From positions 3,138,001 to 3,202,000 of the forward strand of contig NZ_CP049783.1 in assembly GCF_015710975.1 (NCBI RefSeq): a stretch of 64,000 nucleotides of DNA, in the 5' to 3' direction. The stretch's first letter is position 1, and every line of letters begins with the position of its first letter. Shown in pieces: positions 1 through 9,153 of the stretch. Made by a program: the position numbers and the translations under genes. The notes beneath the pieces were generated by a model that saw only the letters and a program-made list of their open reading frames with translations, made no database searches and had not been told where the DNA came from. This DNA comes from Paenibacillus polymyxa. GTDB taxonomy: Bacteria; Bacillota; Bacilli; Paenibacillales; Paenibacillaceae.

Positions 1-233
1 GCTATCAAGTAGAGGAATTTCTGAATGATTACCGTGTCGTTATTCCTGGGAAAGGCACACACGGATATGTAACGGAGCTGCCGCATGAGGTGATTCCGCT
101 TCGCAACTATGTGAATGTCATTCATGCCGCCAATACATCGGTGAAAAAGGTGCCGGCAAAGGATCGACTCTCAGAAAATGAAATGAACGCGGTGCTGGCT
201 GAATTTTTGGGCACAGGCATTGCCAATTCGTAA
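1..233 (+). CDS. C-terminal part of an unrecognised protein
   Basis: An open frame enters from the left edge (first whole codon at 3) and ends at TAA 231-233, giving the last 76 residues of a protein. The tail contains the stretches VVIPGKGTHGY and VIPLRNYVNVIH and ends GTGIANS. I do not recognise the family from this piece. It lies 19 bp before a nucleotide-sugar dehydratase gene and is probably co-transcribed with it, so a role in sugar or glycan metabolism is a contextual guess only. Confidence 0.6.
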   Translation, partial: YQVEEFLNDYRVVIPGKGTHGYVTELPHEVIPLRNYVNVIHAANTSVKKVPAKDRLSENEMNAVLAEFLGTGIANS

Positions 234-252
234 CCGTCAGGAGGAGATTATA

Positions 253-1233
253 TTGTTCAAAGGAAAAAAACTGCTGGTGACCGGAGGAACGGGATCTTGG
301 GGGCAACGCCTGACGGCTGAATTGCTGAAGGAGGAGCCGACAGAAATTCGTATTTTCTCACGCGGTGAATTTGCACAGATTGCCATGGAGCGGCAATTTC
401 AGTCTGATCCCCGGCTAAATTTCATGATTGGAGATATTCGGGACCTTCAGGCATTACGGGAGGCTTGTCGCGGGGTAGATTATGTGTTCCATTTGGCAGC
501 ATTAAAACATGTCCCTGTGTGTGAGAAACAGCCGGAAGAGGCTTTCAAGACGAACGTACATGGTACGGAAAATGTGATTCGGGCCAGCATAGAGCAGGGA
601 GTCGCCAAGGTCATTGATGTCTCTACAGACAAGGCGGTAGACCCGGTGAATGTATATGGGATGACGAAGGCGATTGGCGAAAGATTGATGATCCGCGCCA
701 ACGCCTTAAGTGAACGTACTCGCTTTGTGTGTATTCGCGGCGGCAACGTGCTCGGAACGAGTGGAAGTGTCGTGCCTCTGTTCAAGCGCCAGATCGCGGA
801 AGGACAGGATTTAACGCTGACGAGCCCAGATATGACACGTTTCTTCCTCACGCTCGGAGAGGCGATTGGCTTACTGCTGAAGGCTTCTGTTACGGCGATT
901 GGTGGAGAGATACTAGTCATGAAAATGAAGGGTTGCAATATTGCGGATTTGGCAGAAGTGATGAAAGAACAGGCGGGGCAGCCTAAGTTAAAAGTGAAGG
1001 AAATTGGTATACGTGGTGGGGAAAAGCTACATGAGGTGCTGATTTCGCCCTATGAGGTGCCGCACACGTATCGCTATGATGATCGTTATTTTGTTATTCT
1101 TCCCCAGCAAGCAGACAAGCGTTTGTTGAGTCAATATGGTGGATTGGAGCGGGTGAACTTCGAACAATATCGCTCGGACGATGAGTTAATGGATCGCGCT
1201 GGAATTGCTGAGTTACTGCAAGGTATGGAGTAA
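253..1233 (+). CDS. UDP-N-acetylhexosamine 4,6-dehydratase (extended SDR)
   Basis: This is a soluble sugar-nucleotide dehydratase of the CapE/FlaA1/PseB type, 326 residues, which removes water from a UDP-HexNAc to give a 4-keto-6-deoxy sugar. The Rossmann motif TGGTGSWG lies at residues 10-17. The family's catalytic Asp-Lys pair is at D126-K127 in VSTDKA, with Y135 and K139 in YGMTK. I chose TTG 253 because an AGGAGGAG ribosome site sits just before it; a TTG at 220 would overlap the previous gene. It lacks the membrane domain of long FlaA1 forms. The next gene encodes a UDP-sugar dehydrogenase, so the pair probably supplies a rare sugar for a surface glycan. The exact stereochemistry cannot be read from the sequence. 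Confidence 0.85.
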   Translation: MFKGKKLLVTGGTGSWGQRLTAELLKEEPTEIRIFSRGEFAQIAMERQFQSDPRLNFMIGDIRDLQALREACRGVDYVFHLAALKHVPVCEKQPEEAFKTNVHGTENVIRASIEQGVAKVIDVSTDKAVDPVNVYGMTKAIGERLMIRANALSERTRFVCIRGGNVLGTSGSVVPLFKRQIAEGQDLTLTSPDMTRFFLTLGEAIGLLLKASVTAIGGEILVMKMKGCNIADLAEVMKEQAGQPKLKVKEIGIRGGEKLHEVLISPYEVPHTYRYDDRYFVILPQQADKRLLSQYGGLERVNFEQYRSDDELMDRAGIAELLQGME

Positions 1234-1253
1234 CGATGAAAGAGGTGGGTATT

Positions 1254-2585
1254 TTGCAGCTTATGGAAAGAATCACAAAAGGAACGGTAAAGGTGGCAGT
1301 GATCGGCCTCGGTTATGTAGGGCTGCCCATGGCAGTGGAAATGGCAAAGGCCGGTTATGATGTATATGGCGTGGATTCCGACCCCGTCAAAGTAGCCAAG
1401 CTACTTCAAGGAAAGTCGTACATCATAGACATTGGCGATGATGCATTGAAAGGTCTGATCGGGCAGCAATTGCATCCAGTTACGGATATCAAGGTGCTGG
1501 AGCATGCGGATATCGTCGTGATTTGTGTGCCTACGCCGCTAACGGACGGACATCAACCAGATACGTCCTATATTGAGACAGCCATTGATCAGGCCATACC
1601 TCATTTGCGTAGACAAACGCTGTTGATTTTGGAAAGTACCACCTATCCGGGAACGACCGAAGAACTGATTCGGCCAGTAATAGAGCAGCGCAGGGGATGG
1701 ACAGTGGGTCAGGATTTTTATGTGTGCTTTTCACCGGAACGTGTCGACCCGGGCAGCGTCCATTTTAACATTCGCAACACCCCTAAGGTGATCGGCGGTT
1801 GCACACCGGATTGTCTGGCAGCAGGAGCAGGTTTTTACGGGTCTTTTTTGGATCAGATTGTTCCGGTTAGCTCGACAACTGTGGCTGAAGCCGCCAAGCT
1901 GTTTGAGAATACGTTTCGCAGTGTCAACATTGGAATGGTCAATGAGCTGACAGCAGCTTGTGAGAAAATTGGCATCAATATATGGGAGGTACTGGATGCA
2001 GCGGCAACCAAGCCGTTCGGCTACATGCCTTTCTATCCAGGACCAGGCATTGGGGGACACTGTATCCCGGTTGATCCGCTATATTTGTCGTGGAAATCGG
2101 AGCAGCATGGTTTTCCGCTGGAATTCGTAGATCTGGCAGACCGCATGAATCGGCGTATGCCGCTGTATATCGCGGAGCGAATCGAATCCATGCTCGCTCA
2201 GGAAGGGAAAGCCATAAACAAGGCCAATATTATTCTGGCAGGTGTGGCCTACAAAAAGGACATTGATGATGTTCGCGAATCCCCGGCGCTTGTCTTGTTC
2301 GAGCATCTAACTAAAATGGGCGCTTCGGTTAGCTTCACCGACCCGTATGTATCGAGTTTTAAGCTGAACGGTGAAGAAATTCCATCTCGGACGGCAAATG
2401 CCCAGCTGTGGGAAAGTGCAGATATCGTAGTCATCACGACAGACCATTCTGTGGTGAACTATCAACAGTTGGTTGACCATGCTCCGCTGGTCTTCGACAC
2501 ACGTAATGCGACTGCACACTGCACAGGTGGACATGTCGTGATCTTGGGGCAACCCGGTGACGGAGGGGGCGCCGCTGTTGGCTAA
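1254..2585 (+). CDS. UDP-N-acetylhexosamine (UDP-ManNAc/GlcNAc-type) 6-dehydrogenase
   Basis: Member of the UDP-glucose/GDP-mannose dehydrogenase family (WecC/WbpA-like), which oxidises C6 of a nucleotide sugar to a uronic acid in two NAD-dependent steps. The N-terminal NAD motif GLGYVGLP is near the start. The catalytic Cys lies in GIGGHCIPVDP (Cys270 counted from TTG 1254). The UDP-binding C-terminal third is present, so the protein is full length. I favour TTG 1254 because AAAGAGGTGGG precedes it; ATG 1236 is the alternative and adds six residues. The gene follows the dehydratase by 20 bp and overlaps the next gene by 29 bp, so it sits in one operon. Confidence 0.88.
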   Translation: MQLMERITKGTVKVAVIGLGYVGLPMAVEMAKAGYDVYGVDSDPVKVAKLLQGKSYIIDIGDDALKGLIGQQLHPVTDIKVLEHADIVVICVPTPLTDGHQPDTSYIETAIDQAIPHLRRQTLLILESTTYPGTTEELIRPVIEQRRGWTVGQDFYVCFSPERVDPGSVHFNIRNTPKVIGGCTPDCLAAGAGFYGSFLDQIVPVSSTTVAEAAKLFENTFRSVNIGMVNELTAACEKIGINIWEVLDAAATKPFGYMPFYPGPGIGGHCIPVDPLYLSWKSEQHGFPLEFVDLADRMNRRMPLYIAERIESMLAQEGKAINKANIILAGVAYKKDIDDVRESPALVLFEHLTKMGASVSFTDPYVSSFKLNGEEIPSRTANAQLWESADIVVITTDHSVVNYQQLVDHAPLVFDTRNATAHCTGGHVVILGQPGDGGGAAVG

Positions 2586-3453
2586 CCGTGATCAGGTAAA
2601 CGAACGTTATTACGGGCAGATCAATTCGGAGGAATCCCATGAAGCCACCCGCAATCGAATTCATTGGATTTGCCGCCATGTACAGGGACGTACCGTGCTA
2701 GATGTTGGATGCAGTCAGGGCATCACGTCCATTTTGCTCGCGCGGGAAGGCTTTGAGGTAACGGCCATTGATTTGGAAGAGGGCAGCATTTCGTATGCAA
2801 AAAAAGAGCTTCGACAGGAATCTGCACCCGTCAGGAGACGAGTCCACTTTCAGTTAAAGGACATTTCACAATTTGAACGTCCTCCCGGCGGATTTGACAC
2901 TATTATTTTAGGAGAGATTTTGGAACATTTTGCGCATCCCGACACTCTGCTGGCTCATGCTTACCGCCTGTTGAATAAAAAGGGGACGCTCGTCCTGTCT
3001 GTACCTTATGGATATCATCCGTTTCACGATCACAAACGGACTTACTATGCCGGAAGTCTCTCCCGTGTGCTGTACCCTTACTTTATAGAACAAACGCTGG
3101 AGGTACACCATAAATATTTGTGCTTTGCAGGTCGCAAGAAGCCGAAAGAGCTGCGTGAGGCCAAGCCAGGGACAGAGCAACTGAATGAATGGATGAAGCT
3201 GGATGAGGAGCAGTTTCGACGGGTAGAGCAGCAGCATGTTCGCAAAATGAATCAGCGAAAGGCTGCACTCGACAAGGCGGTACAGCGAATCCGGTATATG
3301 GAGCAACAACTATTTCCATTGGAGAGGGTTATGCGTCCCGAACAGATAGACAAGACGCAGACTGAAAGGAGAGGTGCATATACTGATGGCAAGTCTACCG
3401 GAAAAACAACGGAAGAATCAGCCAACGGTAAAGGGGATGACGTGAAGTCATGA
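2557..3453 (+). CDS. class I SAM-dependent methyltransferase
   Basis: A 298-residue protein with a Rossmann-type methyltransferase domain. Motif I, VLDVGCSQG, is at residues 47-55, followed by an acidic motif II (AIDLEEG) and a post-motif FDTIILGEILEH. The last 100 residues are charged and helical, with a low-complexity Lys/Thr/Glu tail. The start is a GTG inside the end of the preceding dehydrogenase gene, which suggests translational coupling. Its place among sugar-nucleotide and glycosyltransferase genes suggests that it methylates a sugar or glycan, but the substrate is unknown. Confidence 0.75.
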   Translation: MTEGAPLLANRDQVNERYYGQINSEESHEATRNRIHWICRHVQGRTVLDVGCSQGITSILLAREGFEVTAIDLEEGSISYAKKELRQESAPVRRRVHFQLKDISQFERPPGGFDTIILGEILEHFAHPDTLLAHAYRLLNKKGTLVLSVPYGYHPFHDHKRTYYAGSLSRVLYPYFIEQTLEVHHKYLCFAGRKKPKELREAKPGTEQLNEWMKLDEEQFRRVEQQHVRKMNQRKAALDKAVQRIRYMEQQLFPLERVMRPEQIDKTQTERRGAYTDGKSTGKTTEESANGKGDDVKS

Positions 3454-4565
3454 CTGAGCATCTAATGACCATCAGCTTGTGTATGATTGTAAAAAATGAG
3501 GAGCAGACACTGGCCCGGTGTCTGGATTCGGTCGCAGACCTGATGGATGAAATTATCATCGTGGACACGGGATCGACGGATCAGACAAAGACGATAGCAG
3601 CGCGCTATACGGATCGGATATATACGTTTGAATGGATGGATGATTTTGCCGCCGCTCGTAATGAATCGTTTGACAAGGCAACGTGTTCCTATATCATGTG
3701 GCTGGATGCGGATGATGTGCTATTGGAACCCGATCGTGAACGTCTGCGTTCCTTAAAGCAGCGATTGTCTAAGCATATCGACGCGGTGGTGATGCCACTT
3801 CACTTGGCAGAGGGTGAGCAGGGTGAACTGTTGTTCACCTCACGCCGTATACGCCTTGTGAAGCGGGATCAACAATACCGCTGGGAAGGGCGCCTGCATG
3901 AGGATCTGGTGATACCTCAGGGGCAAATCGTGCATGCGGATGTGGCAGTGACACATCGCCGAATGCAAGACCATACGCTCCGTAACCAGCGTATTCTCGC
4001 CCGGTGGATCAGCGAAAGCGGCAAGCTGGAAGGGCGTCTGCTGTATTTTCACGCCAATGAATGCTTTGACCGTAAGGAATATGCCGAGGCCGCAGAGGGC
4101 TTCGACCATCTGCTGGAGGAGCCGAGCGGCTACCAGGAGGATCGCATTACTGCTTGTGCGCGAGCGGCTGAATGCTATCTCCATCTCGGGAAGCCCGAAC
4201 AACAGCTGGATCGTTTGTTACGCTCTTTTCGATACGGGGTACCGCAAGCAGACCTGTGCTGCATGATCGGGGACTGGTTTTTCACAAGAAATGAATGGAG
4301 TACTGCCGCATACTGGTATGAAAGAGCATTGGAGCAACAGCATCACCTTCCTGGTATGAGACCTGTCCCACTGCCATGCTACTCTTGGTTACCTCATGTA
4401 CGACTCAGTCATTGCTACGCCCATGTAGGTAAGCTGGAAGCTTCATATGAGCACAACCAAGTCGCTTTACGTTATTTGCCAGATGACCCGCATTTGCTGG
4501 ATAACGAACGCAAGCTCAGAGAGGCTATGCCCAAACTTTCACCCACAGCCCGGCCGTCAAAATAG
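3450..4565 (+). CDS. GT2 glycosyltransferase with C-terminal TPR region
   Basis: The first 200 residues form a GT-A glycosyltransferase family 2 domain: SLCMIVKNEE at the start, IIVDTGSTDQT in the nucleotide-binding strand, and the metal-binding D86-A-D88 within WLDADD. The remaining 170 residues are helical and tetratricopeptide-like (repeats containing YAEAAEGF, AAECYLHLGKPEQ, AAYWYERALEQ and SYEHNQVALRY). This GT2-TPR layout is common in Firmicutes glycan clusters. The ATG overlaps the stop of the methyltransferase gene (ATGA), and the 3' end overlaps the opposing DUF72 gene by 9 bp, so the operon ends here. Confidence 0.85.
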   Translation: MTEHLMTISLCMIVKNEEQTLARCLDSVADLMDEIIIVDTGSTDQTKTIAARYTDRIYTFEWMDDFAAARNESFDKATCSYIMWLDADDVLLEPDRERLRSLKQRLSKHIDAVVMPLHLAEGEQGELLFTSRRIRLVKRDQQYRWEGRLHEDLVIPQGQIVHADVAVTHRRMQDHTLRNQRILARWISESGKLEGRLLYFHANECFDRKEYAEAAEGFDHLLEEPSGYQEDRITACARAAECYLHLGKPEQQLDRLLRSFRYGVPQADLCCMIGDWFFTRNEWSTAAYWYERALEQQHHLPGMRPVPLPCYSWLPHVRLSHCYAHVGKLEASYEHNQVALRYLPDDPHLLDNERKLREAMPKLSPTARPSK

Positions 4566-5435
4566 CTCAAGCTGTTCCGGTCCTTGATCCGCTTCAGGTG
4601 GCTTGCGAGGTGGAAAAGGTCTAGGCTCCATGCCCAGCATGGTCATGAGTTGCTTGGCATTGGCAGCGGCGTCTCCACCTGAGTTGTTGTTGAATATAAC
4701 GCATACCTCACGGCTTTGCTGCTCCAGTTCCAGCAATCTGTCTTTCCATTCGGTCAATTCTTGTTCATTGTACCGATACAGATAACGAACCTCCCGCCAA
4801 TTAGGTGCCGAGCTTTGATTCCAGCCTGATATGTTCCGTCCGTGGAGACGTACGATGGTCAGGTTGCTGTCTGTAGCCAGCGGTACAATGGGAACTGACC
4901 CGGGGCCTGCCTGCGGCTCGTCGCATACGCTATGTATCCAGCCTTCTTCACGCATAAATGCTAGCGTTTGCTTCCGAAATTCTGGTGTGAACCAGCTTTG
5001 ATGTCTGAATTCAAGTACGGATGGGACCTCTCCCATCCTATTTTTCGTGTCTCGCAATATGGCGACATTCTCACGTGTACAGTCGAACCAGGGTGGGTAC
5101 TGAAACAGCACAGCTTTGAGCTTGCCCGCTTCGCGAAGAGGCAGTATGGATGCATGCAACGCTTCATACATCGCATCAATGGTTTTGAAGTAAGGCTGTT
5201 TGCCGCGGGTATGGCCGGTCATGCCTTGATAGGCCTTGACGAGAAATGAAAAGGAGTCTGGAGTTTCCGTCGGCCAGCGTGCCATACGATCCGTAGGCTG
5301 TACCGCATAAAAAGAACTATCCATCTCTATTACGGGAAAATGGCTTCCATAGACACTTAGTTTTTGGTTAGCTTTAGTGCCCGTTGGATACAAGTCATCG
5401 TGATCGCCCCAACCCGTCAGTCCAATTTGAATCAT
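4557..5435 (-). CDS. DUF72 family protein (YecE/YunF-like)
   Basis: A 292-residue TIM-barrel-type DUF72 protein of unknown biochemical function. It carries the family's N-terminal pattern IGLTGWGDHDD, the EMDSSFYAVQP strand, VLEFRHQSWF and VIFNNNSGGDAAANA. The start at 5435 is preceded by AGGAAAGGAG; a longer frame reaches 5483 without a good ribosome site. The gene stands alone and converges with the glycosyltransferase gene on its left. Confidence 0.8.
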   Translation of the reverse strand: MIQIGLTGWGDHDDLYPTGTKANQKLSVYGSHFPVIEMDSSFYAVQPTDRMARWPTETPDSFSFLVKAYQGMTGHTRGKQPYFKTIDAMYEALHASILPLREAGKLKAVLFQYPPWFDCTRENVAILRDTKNRMGEVPSVLEFRHQSWFTPEFRKQTLAFMREEGWIHSVCDEPQAGPGSVPIVPLATDSNLTIVRLHGRNISGWNQSSAPNWREVRYLYRYNEQELTEWKDRLLELEQQSREVCVIFNNNSGGDAAANAKQLMTMLGMEPRPFPPRKPPEADQGPEQLELF

Positions 5436-5640
5436 ACTTTGCCGCTCCTTTCCTGCATGAAACCTCTCTAAAGGCATTCCCATGATTCATTTTAATGATA
5501 AAATGGGATAAATCACATGAAGTGGGTATGAAGTTCCTATGATTATTTAAGCTCAAATACGGTTATTGTAACATGCTCTCATGTCAGGAAGCTTGGTGCT
5601 TTTGCAAAATGCTTATTCGTAATGTTTTTGAGTTTCCAGT

Positions 5641-5668
5641 TTGAAAAAGCTAATATAGTATGTAATAG
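5641..5668 (+). promoter_or_regulatory. putative sigma-A promoter for the methyltransferase at 5699
   Basis: TTGAAA (5641-5646) and TAATAG (5663-5668) are 16 bp apart, 30 bp before the start codon. The -10 match is moderate. Confidence 0.4.
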
Positions 5669-5698
5669 AGCGAAATGAGTTCATGGAGGAGAAACGAT

Positions 5699-6484
5699 AT
5701 GGCAGAATGGTACGAGCAAAGCTTTGGGGAAGATTATTTATTGGTATACAAGCATCGCGACTTTCAGGGAGCCTATCAGGAAGTGCAAAAAATGATCTCC
5801 TGGCTCAAATTACCGCAAGGTTCCAGCGTATTGGATTTATGCTGCGGGATGGGACGTCATTCGCTTGCGCTCGCCGATGCAGGGTATAAGGTGACGGGTG
5901 TGGACCTGTCCAATGTATTGCTGAGAGAGGCGCATGCGGCGGATTCCGAAGGGCGGGTAAGCTGGCATCAAGGGGATATGAGAGCGGTGCCGCTGGATGA
6001 AAGCTTTGATGCGGTGGTCAATTTGTTTACCTCCTTTGGTTATTTTGAGAAGGATGAGGAGCAGCTTAAGGTATTAAAGGAAATTTATCGGCTGTTGAAA
6101 CCGGGAGGTCGTTTTATTATAGATTATTTGAACCCTTCCTACGTAGCTGCACATTTGGTACCGCATTCGTCCCGGGAGGATGAGGGAAATTGGATTGAGG
6201 AGCATCGGGTCATTGAAGATGGATTTGTGAAAAAGCAAATTGCCATCCGGTCAGCCGCATCTGTGACGACCACAGAAGCAGCCTCTGAGCTGGATGCCAC
6301 TCGTGCTGACGCACAACCTGCGCGTGTGTACTATGAGCGAGTAAAGCTATATCCGTATGAAAAGTTCCGTGGATTGCTAGAACAAGCCGGGCTATCCGTA
6401 GAGCAGGTGCACGGAAGTTATGATGAAGATCAATATATAGAAGATGCTTCGCCCCGAATGATTTTTGTCGGTGTGCGGGCTTGA
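5699..6484 (+). CDS. class I SAM-dependent methyltransferase
   Basis: A 261-residue methyltransferase of the SmtA/UbiE-like type. Motif I is VLDLCCGMGRH, motif II VTGVDLS, and FDAVVNLFTSFGYF and LLKPGGRFIIDYLNP follow at the expected spacing. The ATG at 5699 follows ATGGAGGAGAAACG. Its stop overlaps the upstream part of the metallo-hydrolase gene, so the two are likely co-transcribed. The substrate is unknown. Confidence 0.8.
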   Translation: MAEWYEQSFGEDYLLVYKHRDFQGAYQEVQKMISWLKLPQGSSVLDLCCGMGRHSLALADAGYKVTGVDLSNVLLREAHAADSEGRVSWHQGDMRAVPLDESFDAVVNLFTSFGYFEKDEEQLKVLKEIYRLLKPGGRFIIDYLNPSYVAAHLVPHSSREDEGNWIEEHRVIEDGFVKKQIAIRSAASVTTTEAASELDATRADAQPARVYYERVKLYPYEKFRGLLEQAGLSVEQVHGSYDEDQYIEDASPRMIFVGVRA

Positions 6485-6507
6485 AACAGAAGGCCGGAGG
6501 GGAAGCC

Positions 6508-7518
6508 ATGAAATTGCCAGAGCTTACGCCGTGTGAGCGAATAGATGGAGGCATTCAGGTCAAAATATCCATGTCCTTTCCGCTGCGCTGGGTGAATAGC
6601 TATGTGCTCAAGGGACAGCACGGTTTTACAATTGTAGACCCAGGTCCGCGCAATCTGGATACAGAGGCGGAATGGGCATATGTGTTCCAACAGCTGGGAA
6701 TGTCCTTTGAGGATATTTCAGACATTGTGGTGACTCATCATCACCCCGATCATTATGGACTGGCGGGGTGGATGCAGCAGCAAGGTCAGGCTCGCGTACA
6801 TATGTCAGCTCGCAGCCATCAGGAAGCGATGATGATGTGGGACGCTCCAGAATTGACGACCGCTATGGAGAAGAGGCTGCCTAGCTTTTTTGTCCAGCAT
6901 GGCTTTCCTTTGGAACAGGTATCAGCCTTGGAATTACATATGCAGCAGGCTTATTTGCAAGTGAATCCGCAGCCTGAGATTACCTTCATTCCTACCGGAA
7001 TAGACGCTCGTCTGGAATTAGGCGGACGCAGCTGGATGCCCGTAGAGACTGGAGGGCATGCGCCTGGACACGTGTCCTTATATGAGCCGAATAGCGAAGT
7101 TATTCTGTGCGGTGACGCAGTGCTGCCGCAGATTTCCCCTAATATCAGCCTGCTGCCGGGCAGTGACGCCCAGCCGCTGAAGTCTTATATAGATGGCTTG
7201 CAGTGCCTAGGTGAGCTAGAGGTGGCATGGACATATCCCGGGCATCGCAATCCGTTTGGGTATTTTCGCGAACGGACGCAAGCATTGCTGGCGCATCATG
7301 AAGAACGGCTGGACAAATTCTTGCAGCTCGTTCAACCGGAAGGCAGCACAGCTTATGAGCTGTGCATTGCCGTGTTCGGCGACAAGCTGGGGATTCACCA
7401 GCTAAGGTTTGCCATGTCTGAGACACTGGCCCACCTGGTGGAGCTGGTGCGCCGTGAACGAGCCTCTATGAGCGAGACGAGTCCCATCACTCGCTTTTAT
7501 CCTCTTTGCTATCAATAA
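6508..7518 (+). CDS. MBL-fold metallo-hydrolase
   Basis: A metallo-beta-lactamase-fold hydrolase of 336 residues. The zinc-binding HxHxDH motif is H77, H79, D81, H82 in THHHPDH. A second metal ligand is in GGHAPGHVSLY, the bridging Asp is in ILCGDAVLP, and a C-terminal His is in YPGHRNPFG. The start at 6508 follows GGAGGGG; a TTG at 6481 overlaps the previous gene and is less likely. The C-terminal helical extension after the catalytic core is typical of the glyoxalase-II-like group. The substrate is not predictable. Confidence 0.85.
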   Translation: MKLPELTPCERIDGGIQVKISMSFPLRWVNSYVLKGQHGFTIVDPGPRNLDTEAEWAYVFQQLGMSFEDISDIVVTHHHPDHYGLAGWMQQQGQARVHMSARSHQEAMMMWDAPELTTAMEKRLPSFFVQHGFPLEQVSALELHMQQAYLQVNPQPEITFIPTGIDARLELGGRSWMPVETGGHAPGHVSLYEPNSEVILCGDAVLPQISPNISLLPGSDAQPLKSYIDGLQCLGELEVAWTYPGHRNPFGYFRERTQALLAHHEERLDKFLQLVQPEGSTAYELCIAVFGDKLGIHQLRFAMSETLAHLVELVRRERASMSETSPITRFYPLCYQ

Positions 7519-7608
7519 TGGCGTGGAGTTAACGAGCGAGTATAGTGATATGACAATGCAACATGACAGAACAACATGAACGGCATGTATGCCGGGGAAG
7601 AGGCTTTT

Positions 7609-8244
7609 ATGAATTTGCTGCTGCTGGGAGCTACCGGACGTGTGGGCCGTTTTATATTAGAATATGCGTTAGCGGATGGTCATACCGTAACCGTCCTAGT
7701 TCGTTCACCGGACAAGTTGGAGGATTTCGCATCCCAATACGGGACACAGCTGCAAATTGTACAAGGTAATGCCACCAACGCGGAGGACGTAGCACAAGCG
7801 CTGAAAGGCGGGCCAACAGTTGTGATCAGTGCGCTGAATACAGATGGAACCACCACCTTATCCGTTAGTGCAGGTCTGCTGATCCGGCTGATGCAGGAGC
7901 AGTCCATTCACCGACTCATAACGGTAGGAACGGCAGGGATTTTGCAAAGCCGGACCGAACCGAGTCTGTATCGGTACGAGTCCTCCGATACCCGGCGACG
8001 CAGCACCCGCGCGGCCGAGGAGCATCGGCGAGTGTACGAATTGCTGCGTGAATCGGCACTAGATTGGACAGTCGTATGTCCAACCTATTTGCCAGATGGC
8101 GGACGTACAGGTGTATATCGCGTGGAAAAAGATTTTCTGCCTGAAGACGGCTCACAAATTTCCACTGCGGATACAGCTGATTTTACCTATCGTCAATGGA
8201 CAAGTTGCGATTTTATCCGCACAAGGGTGGGCATTGCCTATTGA
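7609..8244 (+). CDS. NAD(P)H-binding oxidoreductase (atypical SDR)
   Basis: A 211-residue NAD(P)-binding Rossmann protein of the NmrA/atypical SDR type. The dinucleotide motif is LGATGRVGR near the N-terminus, followed by VLVRSPDKL, a VVISAL strand and a WTVVCPTYLPDG strand. It ends RVGIAY. The ATG at 7609 follows GGGGAAGAGG. It probably reduces or senses a small oxidised substrate, but no specific function can be given. A clear terminator follows. Confidence 0.75.
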   Translation: MNLLLLGATGRVGRFILEYALADGHTVTVLVRSPDKLEDFASQYGTQLQIVQGNATNAEDVAQALKGGPTVVISALNTDGTTTLSVSAGLLIRLMQEQSIHRLITVGTAGILQSRTEPSLYRYESSDTRRRSTRAAEEHRRVYELLRESALDWTVVCPTYLPDGGRTGVYRVEKDFLPEDGSQISTADTADFTYRQWTSCDFIRTRVGIAY

Positions 8245-8286
8245 TCGTGGAACGCAAAACATAGCTTCATTTTTAACATCCAACCA

Positions 8287-8327
8287 GAGCGCAGTAAGTG
8301 TATCTACTTATGTTGCGCTCTTTTTTA
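8287..8327 (+). terminator. intrinsic terminator after the 7609 gene
   Basis: GAGCGCA (8287-8293) pairs with TGCGCTC (8314-8320), extended by TAAGT/ACTTA inside, and is followed by a run of T. Confidence 0.85.
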
Positions 8328-8328
8328 T

Positions 8329-8357
8329 TTGACAAACATTTAGGGATGGAATACTAT
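8329..8357 (+). promoter_or_regulatory. sigma-A promoter of the tetR-type gene
   Basis: TTGACA (8329-8334), a 17-bp spacer and TACTAT (8352-8357) make a near-consensus promoter. Confidence 0.8.
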
Positions 8358-8368
8358 GATTCTATAAG

Positions 8369-8381
8369 GAAACAGTGTTTC
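8369..8381 (+). promoter_or_regulatory. perfect palindrome GAAACAGTGTTTC, probable TetR operator
   Basis: A 13-bp perfect palindrome lies 12 bp after the -10 box, where a bound repressor would block initiation. A 12/13 copy (GTAACAGTGTTTC) is at 9106-9118, upstream of the next gene. Confidence 0.65.
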
Positions 8382-8410
8382 TGAGATGAATAAAGGAAGT
8401 GCATTGAACG

Positions 8411-9049
8411 ATGTCTGAGCCATCGCAACCTTATAAAACCTATTCTGAGGTGAAGCTACAGCAGCAACAATTGCTCCGTAAAAATGTGATTGATGCGGCA
8501 TGCATCCTTCTTGCAGAAGAAGGGCCTGAGGCAGTGACTGTACGGCGAGTTGCACAGAAATTAAGCTGTTCCACCAAGATCATTTACAGTATTTTTGGCA
8601 GTAAGGACGGTCTTGCCAATGAAATGTATCTGGATGGATGCCGGCTATTGGCTGAAACCTTTGAACAAGTACCTGTTACGAAAAACGTACTCGCTGATCT
8701 GGAAGCTTTATGCTGGGCATATTGGAAATTTGCGCGGCTTCATTCAGCCTATTACAAAATGATGTTTGGCGGGGCATTATCTGATTTTAAGCCGGATGAA
8801 CAGAGCTTGGAGGGTACCACAACGGCATTATCGCGAATCTTACAAACCGTCATACATGCTATGGAGCAGGGAGCACTGAAAGAACAGGACCCACTGCTGG
8901 TTGTCCGAATGCTGTGGTCAGCTTTACACGGGGTGATACATCTACAATTTGCAGGTCATTTTTTGACTGTGGACATGGCCCAAGAGGTGTATGCATTTAC
9001 ACTGAAGAATACGCTCGATGTATGTAAACCCTCTTCATCTCCAGCGTAA
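8411..9049 (+). CDS. TetR/AcrR family transcriptional regulator
   Basis: A 212-residue TetR-type repressor. The N-terminal helix-turn-helix spans about residues 22-65, with the pattern VIDAACILLAEEGPEAVTVRRVAQ followed in the recognition region by STKIIYSIFGSKDGL. The C-terminal ligand-binding region has LEALCWAYWKFARLH and a tryptophan-rich helix as in WHG-type TetR proteins. Paired palindromes at 8369-8381 and 9106-9118 suggest that it represses itself and the downstream short-chain dehydrogenase. The inducer is unknown. Confidence 0.9.
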   Translation: MSEPSQPYKTYSEVKLQQQQLLRKNVIDAACILLAEEGPEAVTVRRVAQKLSCSTKIIYSIFGSKDGLANEMYLDGCRLLAETFEQVPVTKNVLADLEALCWAYWKFARLHSAYYKMMFGGALSDFKPDEQSLEGTTTALSRILQTVIHAMEQGALKEQDPLLVVRMLWSALHGVIHLQFAGHFLTVDMAQEVYAFTLKNTLDVCKPSSSPA

Positions 9050-9105
9050 ATATGAAGTGTACTGAGGTCGTCATCGTGATGGCTTCAGTTCATTATAGAG
9101 TAGTG

Positions 9106-9118
9106 GTAACAGTGTTTC
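9106..9118 (+). promoter_or_regulatory. second probable TetR operator
   Basis: GTAACAGTGTTTC matches the 8369 palindrome at 12 of 13 positions. It lies just after a possible -10 (TATAGA, 9094-9099), 36 bp before the SDR start. Confidence 0.6.
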
Positions 9119-9153
9119 TCAAATAAAACGACGATACTATGGAGGTCATCATC

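Noticed and set aside
220..252. TTG 220 start of the sugar-nucleotide dehydratase
   Set aside because: It overlaps the previous gene, lacks a ribosome site and adds residues before the Rossmann strand.
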